A stretch of 21,565 nt of DNA from Cellvibrionaceae bacterium (GTDB lineage Bacteria > Pseudomonadota > Gammaproteobacteria > Pseudomonadales > Cellvibrionaceae): NCBI GenBank assembly GCA_021151525.1, contig JAGKXD010000119.1, positions 1 to 21,565 of the forward strand. The letters are read 5' to 3'. Under the pieces are notes generated by a model, which was not told where the DNA came from, searched no databases, and saw nothing but the letters and a program-made list of their open reading frames with translations. A program made the position numbers and the translations under genes. Each line of letters begins with the position of its first letter. The first letter of the stretch is position 1. This document shows, piece by piece, positions 5,909 to 13,990 of this stretch.

Positions 5909-7216
5909 ATGGAATTTCTCGATTTAAACCCCGCTAGTAAGGCCAGTGGCTTGGTTCATTTACCTGGCTCAAAGAGTATTTCTAACCGCACTCTGCTGCT
6001 TGCTGCCTTGGCGTCTGGCACAACTGAAATTCGTGATTTACTGAAATCTGACGATACTGACCGCATGCTGGAGGCCTTGAGTTCTCTGGGTGTAGGTGTG
6101 ACTAAAACGGGTGAGAACGATTATTCCATTACTGGCACCGGCGGTAGTTTCCCTAATAAAAGCGGCAGCTCTGAAAATGGGGCAATTGATTTATTCTTGG
6201 GCAATGCGGGTACAGCGTTTCGTCCATTAACCGCCGCTTTAGCGCTGAGCGGCGGCACTTACAAGTTGCATGGTGTGGCACGTATGCATGAGCGCCCGAT
6301 TGGAGACTTGGTGGATGCCCTGCGTCAAATCGGCGCTGATATTACTTATCTTGGCGAGCAAGGCTTTCCTCCTCTCTTGATCAAACCGGCAAATATCGCG
6401 GCCAACGGAGTAATTAAAATTCGCGGCGATGTGTCAAGCCAATTCCTCACGGCTCTGTTGATGGCCTTGCCGATGACGGGTAAAGAAACCCACATCGAAA
6501 TGGTAAGCGAGCTTATCTCCAAGCCTTACATTGAAATCACCCTGAAGTTGATGGCGCAGTTCGGCGTTAATGTTGTGCGCGATGGTTGGGAGCGATTCAC
6601 GGTTCCTGCGGCCGCTGGTTACAAATCTCCCGGTACAGTATTTGTAGAAGGCGATGCGTCGTCGGCATCTTACTTCCTCGCGGCGGGTGCTATTGGCGGT
6701 GGTCCGGTGCGTGTACAGGGTGTTGGCGCGAGCAGTATTCAGGGTGATGTTGCTTTTGCGGATGCGCTTGAAGCTATCGGCGTGACCATCACTAAGGGCG
6801 AAAATTGGATTGAAGCGTCTGCGCCGTCCTTACCGCTGAAAGCTTTCGATCGCGATTTCAATCATATTCCCGATGCAGCCATGACCCTCGCCGTGGTTGC
6901 GCTCTTTTGCGATGGTCCATCACGTTTAACCAATATCGCCAGCTGGCGCGTAAAAGAAACCGACCGCATTTCTGCTATGGCGACTGAATTGCGCAAGTTG
7001 GGTGCGATTGTGGAAGAGGGCGAAGATTGGTTGCGCGTAACGCCGGTCGAGAAACTAATCGCCAATGCCGCGATTGATACTTATGACGATCACCGTATGG
7101 CCATGTGTTTTTCCTTGGCGACTTTTGGCGGTGTGCCTGTGCGTATTAACGACCCTAAATGCACCGCAAAAACCTTCCCCACTTATTTTGATGTGTTTGC
7201 GTCAGTCGTTAATTAA
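5909..7216 (+). CDS. aroA: 3-phosphoshikimate 1-carboxyvinyltransferase (EPSP synthase)
   Basis: 435 residues, full length for this enzyme. It transfers the enolpyruvyl group of PEP to shikimate-3-phosphate, the sixth step of the shikimate pathway to chorismate, in the cytoplasm. Visible signatures: LPGSKSISNR at 18-27 (substrate-binding Lys/Ser), the PEP-binding GNAGTAFRPLTAAL loop at about 99-112, HERPIGDLVDAL, VSSQFLTALLMALP, HIPDAAMTLAV (catalytic Asp region) and RVKETDRISAM near the C terminus. The GNAGTAFRP form, with Phe where E. coli has Met, is common in other proteobacteria; the Gly, Thr and Pro of this loop, whose mutation alters glyphosate sensitivity, are intact. The ATG at 5909 follows an AAAGG site. 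It is a single gene with its own terminator, not fused to a prephenate dehydrogenase as in Pseudomonas. Confidence 0.97.
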   Translation: MEFLDLNPASKASGLVHLPGSKSISNRTLLLAALASGTTEIRDLLKSDDTDRMLEALSSLGVGVTKTGENDYSITGTGGSFPNKSGSSENGAIDLFLGNAGTAFRPLTAALALSGGTYKLHGVARMHERPIGDLVDALRQIGADITYLGEQGFPPLLIKPANIAANGVIKIRGDVSSQFLTALLMALPMTGKETHIEMVSELISKPYIEITLKLMAQFGVNVVRDGWERFTVPAAAGYKSPGTVFVEGDASSASYFLAAGAIGGGPVRVQGVGASSIQGDVAFADALEAIGVTITKGENWIEASAPSLPLKAFDRDFNHIPDAAMTLAVVALFCDGPSRLTNIASWRVKETDRISAMATELRKLGAIVEEGEDWLRVTPVEKLIANAAIDTYDDHRMAMCFSLATFGGVPVRINDPKCTAKTFPTYFDVFASVVN

Positions 7217-7240
7217 TCAGCGATTGCGAATGCGTATCTA

Positions 7241-7265
7241 ACGGAGGCTAATGCCTCCGTTTTTA
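7241..7265 (+). terminator. Intrinsic terminator of aroA
   Basis: ACGGAGGC and GCCTCCGT form a perfect 8-bp stem with a TAAT loop, followed by TTTTATT, 24 bases after the aroA stop. Confidence 0.92.
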
Positions 7266-7306
7266 TTCTTGCCGATGAATGTTTGAAAATATAAGGAGCT
7301 TGTTTA

Positions 7307-7717
7307 ATGGCAATATTTGCCCTTGATTTTAAAGTGCGCGATTACGAATGCGATATGCAAGGCATAGTAAATAATAGTGTTTATCAAAACTATCTAGAGC
7401 ATACGCGCCACGAATTTTTGTTAGCGCGTGGTGTGGATTTTGCGGAACTGGCGCGGCAGAAAATTAATCTCGTAGTGCTGCGTGCTGAGCTGGATTATAA
7501 AACTCCGTTGACGAGTGGCGATGAATTTTATGTAGATACAGTAGTAGTGCAATCATCGCGTGTGCGCTTTGATTTTTTGCAAAACATCTACCGCAAAAAA
7601 GATAACAAGTTGGTTTTGTCCGGAAAAATTACTGGCACATCGCTCAATGAACGTGGTCGTCCATTCGTGCCAGATGTTATTGCGGCGTTGATGGAATCGG
7701 AAGCTATTTCCGAATAG
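7307..7717 (+). CDS. Acyl-CoA thioesterase, hotdog-fold (4HBT / YbgC-FadM type)
   Basis: 136 residues, the usual length of a single hotdog domain. The N-terminal RDYECDMQGIVNNSVYQNYLEHTRHEFL (residues 11-38) matches the 4HBT pattern in which an acidic residue precedes a G-[IV]-V-N-N-x-x-Y motif and a long helix. The central strands contain LRAELDYKTPLTSGDEF, as in YbgC/FadM-like enzymes. These hydrolyse the thioester of acyl-CoAs in the cytoplasm; the chain length handled here is unknown. The ATG at 7307 has a strong AAGGAG 9 bases upstream. It lies between aroA and yegD but is separated from aroA by a terminator, so it is probably transcribed on its own or with yegD (80 bp downstream). Confidence 0.88.
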   Translation: MAIFALDFKVRDYECDMQGIVNNSVYQNYLEHTRHEFLLARGVDFAELARQKINLVVLRAELDYKTPLTSGDEFYVDTVVVQSSRVRFDFLQNIYRKKDNKLVLSGKITGTSLNERGRPFVPDVIAALMESEAISE

Positions 7718-7797
7718 ATAACTATGGCCGCACTAGAAAAGTGGGCTCGCTGACAACTTATGGTTAAGTGCCTTTGAGAAGATGACTGAGAAAAATT

Positions 7798-9165
7798 ATG
7801 TTTGTGGGTTTTGATTACGGCACGTCTAACTGCGCCATGGCTTATGTTCACAGCGGTCAGTCGCGTTTGATCCCGTTGTATAAGGATAACGCTTTTGTGC
7901 CTTCCACACTTTATGCTTTTGAGCGCTCATTTATTGCCGAAGCTATTTGGCAGCAGTTGCCGGATGGTGACGATAAATTATTGTTTGCGAAAAGCCGTTC
8001 TTCATTGTTAGGCCAATCTCGCGCAGGAAAAGCAGAGCATTCCATTGCTAATGTGCGCGAAGGTTTATTTTTTGGGCAGGATGCTATCGAGCATTACATT
8101 GCAGCGCCCAGTGAAGGCTATTTCATTAAGTCACCGAAGTCTTTTTTGGGGGCTAGCGGTTTACGTCAGCAATCGGTAGATTTTTTTGAAGACGTTGTTG
8201 CCGCAATGATGCTCAATGTAAAAATCCGTGCAGAAGAACATTTAGCGCAATCTATCACGCAAGCTGTTATAGGTCGCCCCGTAAACTTTCAAGGTATAAA
8301 TGCGCAGCACAGTAACCAACAGGCACAAGAAATATTAACCGCTGCAGGTAAGCGTGTTGGCTTTAAGGATATAGAATTTTTGTTTGAGCCACTTGCTGCG
8401 GGTTTTGATTTTGAAACGCGTTTAACCGAAAACAAACGTGTATTGGTGGTGGATATTGGCGGTGGTACTACCGACTGCTCCATGGTGTTGATGGGGCCAA
8501 AACATATTCAGCAGCTTGATCGCGCACAAGACTTTTTAGGGCATACAGGCGAGCGTGTTGGCGGCAACGATTTTGATATTCAATTCGCACAAAAGTTATT
8601 GATGCCTGAGTTCGGCATCAACTCACCGCTCACAACTGGCTTACCTATGCCGGTTATGCCATTCGTTAATGCAATGGCCATTAATGATATAGGTGCGCAA
8701 AGTGATTTTTATGATTTGAAAACAACGCACCTCCTCGAAAAGCTTATGCGCGAAACTACAGAGCCTTTGCTATTAAATCGCTTTCTAACGATGCGTGAAG
8801 GTAAGCATAATTTTGCAGTGGTGCGCGAAGCAGAAGGCGGAAAAATTTCACTCTCAATGCAAGATGATTGCGCGATTGATTTAAGTTTTATTGAAAATGG
8901 ATTGCTGCCTGTTTGTACTGCAGCAGAATTTGCAGAAGTCAGTCAATCATTGCTGCAAAAAATAGCGGCGTTAATTACAGAGGCTGTAACCCAGGCGAGT
9001 GCGCAGCCGGATATTGTGTATTTAACAGGTGGCAGTGCCAAATCCCCGTTAATTCAGCGTTTGATTCGCAGTTTGTTTGGCGAGCAAATTGCGATTGTGG
9101 ATGGCGATCATTTCGGCAGCGTTGCTGCGGGCTTGGGAGTATGGGCAGGGCGAGTGTTTAGGTAG
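7798..9165 (+). CDS. yegD: Hsp70-family chaperone-like protein YegD
   Basis: 455 residues, close to the ~450 of E. coli YegD, whose N terminus (MFIGFDYGTANCS) is nearly the same as here (MFVGFDYGTSNCA). It contains the actin/Hsp70 ATPase signatures: phosphate-1 loop at 3-12, phosphate-2 VLVVDIGGGTTDCS at 215-228, and the adenosine motif TGGSAKSP at 410-417. A full substrate-binding domain as in DnaK is absent, which is normal for this subfamily. Family role: putative ATP-dependent chaperone, cytoplasmic, with poorly known substrates. Start: ATG 7798 after GAGAAAAATT. Its end overlaps the convergent transporter gene by 8 bp, so the two transcripts are antisense at their 3' ends. Confidence 0.93.
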   Translation: MFVGFDYGTSNCAMAYVHSGQSRLIPLYKDNAFVPSTLYAFERSFIAEAIWQQLPDGDDKLLFAKSRSSLLGQSRAGKAEHSIANVREGLFFGQDAIEHYIAAPSEGYFIKSPKSFLGASGLRQQSVDFFEDVVAAMMLNVKIRAEEHLAQSITQAVIGRPVNFQGINAQHSNQQAQEILTAAGKRVGFKDIEFLFEPLAAGFDFETRLTENKRVLVVDIGGGTTDCSMVLMGPKHIQQLDRAQDFLGHTGERVGGNDFDIQFAQKLLMPEFGINSPLTTGLPMPVMPFVNAMAINDIGAQSDFYDLKTTHLLEKLMRETTEPLLLNRFLTMREGKHNFAVVREAEGGKISLSMQDDCAIDLSFIENGLLPVCTAAEFAEVSQSLLQKIAALITEAVTQASAQPDIVYLTGGSAKSPLIQRLIRSLFGEQIAIVDGDHFGSVAAGLGVWAGRVFR

Positions 9166-10282
9166 TTGTTTTTTCTTCTTTGCCCCAGTTGTACAACTCA
9201 GGAAATAACCTTAACCATATGGCAACTACTAGCAAGGTGCCAATCCCTCCCACAACAACCGCTGGAACAACACCAAACCATTCAGCGGTAACGCCGGATT
9301 CAAATTCCCCCAGCTGGTTTGATGCCCCAATAAAAATTGAATTCACTGCACCTACACGCCCGCGCATTTCATTGGGGGTTTGCAATTGCACTAAGGTAGA
9401 GCGGATAACGACGCTGACCATATCCGCAGCACCCATCACAATCAGTGCGATAAGTGAAATCAAAAACCATTCGGACAAACCAAATATTAAGGTAGTGATT
9501 CCAAAAACCGCTACGCAAATAAACATGGTTCGGCCCGCATTTTTTTGCAGTGGATAGCGCGTTAAGTAAACTGCTAAAAACAATGCACCTATGGCGGGGC
9601 CTGCGCGTAAAAAACCTAAACCCAGTGCGCCTACGTGTAAAATCTTTTCAGCATAAATGGGTAAGAGCGCAGTAGCTCCGCCGAGTAAAACCGAAAATAA
9701 ATCCAAAGAGATTGCGCCCAACACTACTTTGCGTTGCCAAATAAATCGCACGCCTGCGGTTAATACTTCCCAGCTTACAGGCGCATTTTGGCGTGTTTGT
9801 TCGGTGATGTGAATGAAAAATATTTGGGTAAACGCAATAATAAAAAGCAGTAGGGCTTGCAATGCTGGTCCTTGGAATGCGCGCACGCTACCAATACAAA
9901 ATGCGGCAATAAAAATCCAGTGCGGTGATTCAATATTAAATAGCACGCTCGCACAGAGTGTTAACGAAATAATCGCTTCCAAGCATTGGGTGGTGAGAAT
10001 AATTTTACGCCGGTTATAGCGATCTGCAATTTGCCCAACAATCAACACTAAAATAACTTGCGGTAAAAATAGGACTAAACCTAAATAACCAAGGCTGAGC
10101 GGGCTGTGAGTTAAGGTATATAAGTGCCAACCCAGAGCCATCATCACAATTTGGTTGGCCATGAATGAAAGTACTTGGCTATACCAAAAACGTTTGTAGT
10201 TTTTGTTTTGTGCGAGCTGGGGATCGAGAAGTTTCAAAGGGCTGACCGAACTTGTATTGGGATCAAAAAGCGCAAATATCAC
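9158..10282 (-). CDS. MFS transporter (EntS/MFS_3-like), apparently with an internal deletion
   Basis: 374 residues. Typical features: NYKRFWYSQVLSFMANQ before TM1, motif A GQIADRYNRRK at 83-93, and RAFQGPALQALL at the end of TM4. The C-terminal half contains MRGRVGAVNSIFIGASNQLGEFESG, typical of MFS_3 efflux proteins of about 400-420 residues. Right after GPALQALL (residue 145, near base 9850) the sequence jumps to LFIIAFTQIFF. In relatives some 45-50 residues stand here, including a cytoplasmic loop and TM5. The frame stays open, so this is an in-frame loss that could invert or inactivate the second half. The GTG at 10282 directly follows the ychF terminator and has no ribosome site; a TTG at residue 16 is an alternative. 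Inner membrane, substrate unknown. Confidence 0.8.
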   Translation of the reverse strand: MIFALFDPNTSSVSPLKLLDPQLAQNKNYKRFWYSQVLSFMANQIVMMALGWHLYTLTHSPLSLGYLGLVLFLPQVILVLIVGQIADRYNRRKIILTTQCLEAIISLTLCASVLFNIESPHWIFIAAFCIGSVRAFQGPALQALLLFIIAFTQIFFIHITEQTRQNAPVSWEVLTAGVRFIWQRKVVLGAISLDLFSVLLGGATALLPIYAEKILHVGALGLGFLRAGPAIGALFLAVYLTRYPLQKNAGRTMFICVAVFGITTLIFGLSEWFLISLIALIVMGAADMVSVVIRSTLVQLQTPNEMRGRVGAVNSIFIGASNQLGEFESGVTAEWFGVVPAVVVGGIGTLLVVAIWLRLFPELYNWGKEEKTTT

Positions 10283-10286
10283 TTAC

Positions 10287-10315
10287 AAAAAAGCCGCACT
10301 AGGTGCGGCTTTTTT
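10287..10315. terminator. Intrinsic terminator of ychF (bidirectional form)
   Basis: GCCGCAC (10293-10299) pairs with GTGCGGC (10303-10309), extended by A/T tracts on both sides. On the minus strand it lies 4 bases after the ychF stop and ends 5 bases before the transporter's GTG. Confidence 0.92.
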
Positions 10316-10318
10316 AAT

Positions 10319-11410
10319 TTAAACGTTAAACAAGAAGTGTAAAACGTCACCATCTTTTACGATGTAATCCTTACCTTCTTTACGTGCTTTACCGGCGTTC
10401 TTCGCGCCTTGTTCACCTTTGTATTGTACAAAGTCGTCGTAAGCAATTGTTTCGGCGCGGATAAAACCCTTTTCAAAATCGGTGTGGATTTTACCAGCGG
10501 CTTGCGGTGCAGTTGCACCAACAGGAATGGTCCATGCACGTACTTCTTTTACGCCAGCCGTGAAATAAGTTTGCAAACCGAGCAATTGGTAACCAGCGCG
10601 AATAACGCGGTTCAAACCTGGCTCTTCCATTCCCATTTCTTGCAAGAATTCTTTTTTGTCATCGCCTTCTAATTCGGCAATGTCAGCTTCCAACTTATTG
10701 CAGATAGGTACAACAACAGATTTTTCTTCGGCAGCGATTTTTTTCACCACATCCAAATGCGGATTATTTTCAAAACCATCTTCGGATACGTTGGCGATAT
10801 ACATAGTGGGTTTGAGCGTAAGTAAATTCACTTCTTTCAACAACGCAATTTCTTCTTTGTCGAGCGGGAAAGAGCGCAGTGGTTTTGCTTCGTTTAAGTG
10901 CGGTTGAATTTTTTCCAACACTACTTTCATCGCCATGGCGTGTTTGTCTTGGCCTTTAGCGGCTTTGGCGTAGCGGTTCAATGCTTTATCTACAGCTTCC
11001 AAATCGGCCAGTGCGAGCTCGGTGTTGATTACTTCTATATCTGCAGCGGGGTTAACGCCGTTGGCAACGTGAATAACGTTGTCGTCGTCAAAGCAGCGCA
11101 CCACGTGGGCAATTGCGTCGGTTTCGCGGATGTTCGCGAGGAATTTGTTGCCTAAGCCTTCACCTTTGGATGCACCCGCCACAATACCGGCGATGTCGAT
11201 AAATTCCATGGTGGTGGCGATTACTTTTTCGGGTTTTACGATGTCTGCCAGCACGTCTTGACGCGGATCTGGAACGGTCACAATACCGGCATTGGGTTCA
11301 ATGGTGCAGAAGGGAAAGTTTTCCGCGCTGATACCGGCGTTGGTGAGTGCGTTAAACAGTGTTGATTTGCCGACGTTGGGAAGGCCGACTATGCCGCAGT
11401 TAAAACCCAT
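10319..11410 (-). CDS. ychF: Redox-regulated ribosome-binding ATPase YchF (OLA1 family)
   Basis: 363 residues, full length. The P-loop GLPNVGKST is at 9-17. The G3 region IDIAGIVAGASKGEGLGNKFL is characteristic of the Obg-related YchF family. The NKLE in the G4 position (instead of NKxD) is the feature that makes YchF prefer ATP. The C-terminal TGS domain (FTAGVKEVRAWTIPVGATAPQAAGKIH to the end) is intact. It binds ribosomes and is implicated in translation and oxidative-stress response. In many gammaproteobacteria it directly follows pth; here about 6 kb, including a plus-strand cellulase gene, separate them. It has its own promoter (11455-11483) and terminator. Confidence 0.97.
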   Translation of the reverse strand: MGFNCGIVGLPNVGKSTLFNALTNAGISAENFPFCTIEPNAGIVTVPDPRQDVLADIVKPEKVIATTMEFIDIAGIVAGASKGEGLGNKFLANIRETDAIAHVVRCFDDDNVIHVANGVNPAADIEVINTELALADLEAVDKALNRYAKAAKGQDKHAMAMKVVLEKIQPHLNEAKPLRSFPLDKEEIALLKEVNLLTLKPTMYIANVSEDGFENNPHLDVVKKIAAEEKSVVVPICNKLEADIAELEGDDKKEFLQEMGMEEPGLNRVIRAGYQLLGLQTYFTAGVKEVRAWTIPVGATAPQAAGKIHTDFEKGFIRAETIAYDDFVQYKGEQGAKNAGKARKEGKDYIVKDGDVLHFLFNV

Positions 11411-11992
11411 GATGCTGATCCGCTCTAAAAATGAAAGGTAAATCGAGGGGCGCGATTATACATGCTTGGCGGGGGATTATCGAAACTCATTGGCCGAAAT
11501 TTAGCGTGAAATCTTTCTAAGTGATTTTGTTTTTAGTGTGATTTGTTAGTTATTTGTCGCGGGCAAACAGGCGTATGATCGTGCAACTTTCAGGCGGCAC
11601 AACCACTAATAATCCCGCCAAAGTATTTTGCGCACGGCTTGCTGTGCAGCATTTCCCCTTTCTCGCACAAATGGACGACTAGACGAGAGGCTACGAGAGA
11701 AGCCACAACGCTGTTATGGATTTTGCCCGGTACTGCTTTTGGGCGGTGCTTATTAACGTGCTGGCGATTTGCCAGGCGCGGGTCGATCTACAGCTGCAGA
11801 TGTGCTTCCAATATCTGAAAGTTTGCTCTGTTGCTTTAGCGTTCCTCATCCTGCGCTTGGGTTGTCTTCTGGCTGTGCCTTATAGGTCGCAGCCAATAAT
11901 AATCAATAACAACACTGTGTATTGCCTTGGTTGCAACGGCTAGACCTTTTCCCTGTTGCTCTGGGTATTACCAACCCGTTAAGGAGTCTTTT
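11411..11992. other. Divergent intergenic region: ychF promoter and long cellulase leader
   Basis: About 580 bp. The left end holds the ychF promoter. For the cellulase no clear consensus promoter is seen; TATGAT near 11572 could be a -10 element but its -35 is poor. A 75-codon frame at 11716-11943 lacks a ribosome site and recognisable features, and I treat it as untranslated leader. The length suggests room for regulator binding, but I cannot identify an operator. Confidence 0.5.
11455..11483 (-). promoter_or_regulatory. Promoter of ychF
   Basis: On the minus strand, a perfect TATAAT (11460-11455) with a 17-base spacer to TCGATA (11483-11478), followed by a GC-rich discriminator, lies 44 bases upstream of the ychF ATG. 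Confidence 0.7.
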
Positions 11993-13912
11993 ATGTTTCA
12001 ACAATCTTTTACGCCCGCGCAGCTTGCGCGCTTTACCCGGCGCACCGCTGTGCTTGTGGGTGTGGTCTGCGGCCTAGCGGTTTCTACGGAGGCGGCTGCG
12101 TCTTGCCAATATGTTATTTCCAACGAGTGGAACACGGGTTTTACCGGCTCCATTAAGGTGACCAATAGCGGCACGGCAGCGGTTACCGGTTGGAATGTGA
12201 GTTGGCAATATGCCGCTGGCGACCGCATTACCAATAGCTGGAATGCGACTGTGACTGGCGCTAACCCTTATGGGGCGACCAATCTCAATTGGAACGGCGC
12301 CATAGGTGTCGGCCAGACTGTGGAGTTTGGGTTTCAGGGGACTAAAGGTGGTACTACGGCAGAGAAGCCGGTTGTCTCCGGCAGCATTTGTGATGGTGCT
12401 ACTTCCTCGGTTGCGAGTACTTCATCCAGCTCGATTAAATCCAGCTCATCGGCTTCGATTGATGTGAGTTCATCAAGCTCGGTCAAATCAAGTGTACCGA
12501 GTTCGTCTAGCTCGGTAAAAAGCAGCTCTTCCAGCTCTATTGCAGCGACCTCCTCTTCGGTGGTTGCGACATCATCGTCCAGTAGTTCTAAGAGTAATTC
12601 ATCGGTTGTGACTAGTTCATCTGTGGCCAGCAGTTCATCGGTTAAGAGCAGTTCAAGCTCGGTGACTTCAAGTGTGGCGACTGGTTCAGATTGGTTGCAC
12701 GTAGAGAAAAACAAAATCGTTGATGCCAACGGTAAAGCAGTATGGATGACCGGCGTTAACTGGTTCGGCTTCAATTGTACTGAGCGGGTTTTCCATGGCT
12801 TGTGGAGTGCGCATTTCCCTGACTTGATGAAATCCATGGCTGATCACGGCGTGAATACCATTCGCGTACCTATTTCGGTGGAGTTGATTCTGGAGTGGAA
12901 AGCGGGCGTATTCAAAGCGCCTAACGTCAACACCTACGCCAATCCGGAGTTGCTGAACCTTACTTCCTTGCAGATTTTTGATCGCACCTTGGAGTTGGCG
13001 AACGCTAACGGCATGAAGATTCTGTTGGATATGCACTCAGCAGAAGCGGATAACTCTGGCCACGTTTACCCTTTGTGGACACACGGCAAATTCACTGAGG
13101 AGGATTTCTACACGGCCTGGACTTGGATGGCGGAGCGCTATAAAAACAACGACACTTTGGTTGCCTTCGACTTAAAAAACGAGCCACACGGCAAGCCTTA
13201 CCAAGAAACCGAGTTCGCTATTTGGGATAATTCCAGCTCATCAAATAACTGGAAACGAGTAGCGCAAGAAACGGCAACCCGCATTCTGAATATCAATCCC
13301 AATGTGTTGATTTTGGTTGAAGGTGTTGAGGCATACCCAATGCCCGGCGTGCCTTGGACATCGCGCGATGTGCATCAGTACTACAGCACCTGGTGGGGCG
13401 GCAGCTTGCGCGGTGTAGCGGATTACCCGGTTACAGTTCCCGGCCATCAAAGCCAAATCATGTATTCACCGCATGACTATGGGCCATCGGTTTATGACCA
13501 AGCTTGGTTCTATGCGGGCTTCACCATGGATACGCTGATCAAAGACGCTTGGTACGACAACTGGCTCTATATACACGATAAAGGCATATCGCCATTATTG
13601 ATTGGCGAGTGGGGCGGCTTTATGGATGCAGGCAGAAATCAGGCATGGATGAGTGATTTGCGCGATCTACTGGTTAAAAAGAAAATCCATCATACCTTCT
13701 GGTGTTTGAACCCCAACTCTGGCGATACCGGCGGTTTGATTGGCTACGACTGGACGACTTGGGATGATGCTAAATACAATTTGGTGAAACCATCTCTCTG
13801 GCAGCTTAACGGTAAGTTTGTAGGCTTGGATCACGATACACCGCTCGGCTCTGGCGGCTTATCAGTCAACCAGTACTACGCCAATGGCGGTATCGAACCT
13901 ATAGGTAACTAA
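11993..13912 (+). CDS. Secreted GH5 cellulase (endo-beta-1,4-glucanase) with CBM2 and Ser-rich linker
   Basis: 639 residues. ATG 11993 is chosen because AAGGAG lies 6 bases before it and it begins the signal peptide; the frame is open 22 codons further up without such a site. Order: signal peptide with FTRR and a hydrophobic core, probably cut near residues 33-36; CBM2 at about 37-134 with Cys38/Cys133 and aromatic residues W46, W83 and W100 for crystalline cellulose binding; Ser-rich linker at about 138-230; GH5 catalytic domain at about 233-615. The acid/base Glu397 is in DLKNEPHG, the nucleophile Glu539 is in LIGEWGG, and conserved His/Tyr are in SPHDYGP (493-498). GVNWFGF and HGLW recall plant-cell-wall GH5 endoglucanases. 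It is exported and cleaves beta-1,4-glucan. Same architecture as Cellvibrio cellulases. Exact GH5 subfamily not determined. Confidence 0.94.
   Translation: MFQQSFTPAQLARFTRRTAVLVGVVCGLAVSTEAAASCQYVISNEWNTGFTGSIKVTNSGTAAVTGWNVSWQYAAGDRITNSWNATVTGANPYGATNLNWNGAIGVGQTVEFGFQGTKGGTTAEKPVVSGSICDGATSSVASTSSSSIKSSSSASIDVSSSSSVKSSVPSSSSSVKSSSSSSIAATSSSVVATSSSSSSKSNSSVVTSSSVASSSSVKSSSSSVTSSVATGSDWLHVEKNKIVDANGKAVWMTGVNWFGFNCTERVFHGLWSAHFPDLMKSMADHGVNTIRVPISVELILEWKAGVFKAPNVNTYANPELLNLTSLQIFDRTLELANANGMKILLDMHSAEADNSGHVYPLWTHGKFTEEDFYTAWTWMAERYKNNDTLVAFDLKNEPHGKPYQETEFAIWDNSSSSNNWKRVAQETATRILNINPNVLILVEGVEAYPMPGVPWTSRDVHQYYSTWWGGSLRGVADYPVTVPGHQSQIMYSPHDYGPSVYDQAWFYAGFTMDTLIKDAWYDNWLYIHDKGISPLLIGEWGGFMDAGRNQAWMSDLRDLLVKKKIHHTFWCLNPNSGDTGGLIGYDWTTWDDAKYNLVKPSLWQLNGKFVGLDHDTPLGSGGLSVNQYYANGGIEPIGN
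12404..12682 (+). repeat. Ser-rich low-complexity linker within the cellulase gene
   Basis: About 93 codons, mostly Ser with Val, Lys, Ala and Thr, built from irregular SSSVKSS-like units. Ser codons are mixed (TCA, TCG, AGC, AGT), which lowers nucleotide repetitiveness. Such flexible linkers are typical of Cellvibrio plant-cell-wall enzymes. Confidence 0.85.
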
Positions 13913-13934
13913 TTGAACTTATAGGTAATTAATT
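13895..13934. repeat. 20-bp tandem duplication across the cellulase stop codon
   Basis: The units 13895-13914 and 13915-13934 differ at two positions (C to T). The first contains the last codons and the TAA stop of the cellulase gene; the second repeats them in the 3' UTR. Confidence 0.85.
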
Positions 13935-13946
13935 TCAAGCAAGCAT

Positions 13947-13977
13947 AAAAAAACCGGCTCATGAGGCCGGTTTTTTT
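13947..13977. terminator. Bidirectional terminator between cellulase and glycosyltransferase genes
   Basis: AAAAAAACCGGC and GCCGGTTTTTTT enclose TCATGAG. Convergent genes end on either side (stops at 13912 and 13991), so it can serve both. Confidence 0.92.
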
Positions 13978-13990
13978 ATTGATCGTAATA

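Noticed and set aside
11716..11943. 75-codon plus-strand frame upstream of the cellulase gene
   Set aside because: No ribosome site and no recognisable family; best read as part of the leader of the cellulase gene.
12404..12682. CRISPR-like or satellite repeat
   Set aside because: The repetition is at the amino-acid level (Ser-rich linker) with irregular units; there are no regular spacers.
12334..12837. 167-codon minus-strand frame rich in Leu, Glu and Thr
   Set aside because: A mirror of the Ser-rich linker: antisense of Ser codons gives Glu/Leu/Thr-type codons without stops. No start signals.
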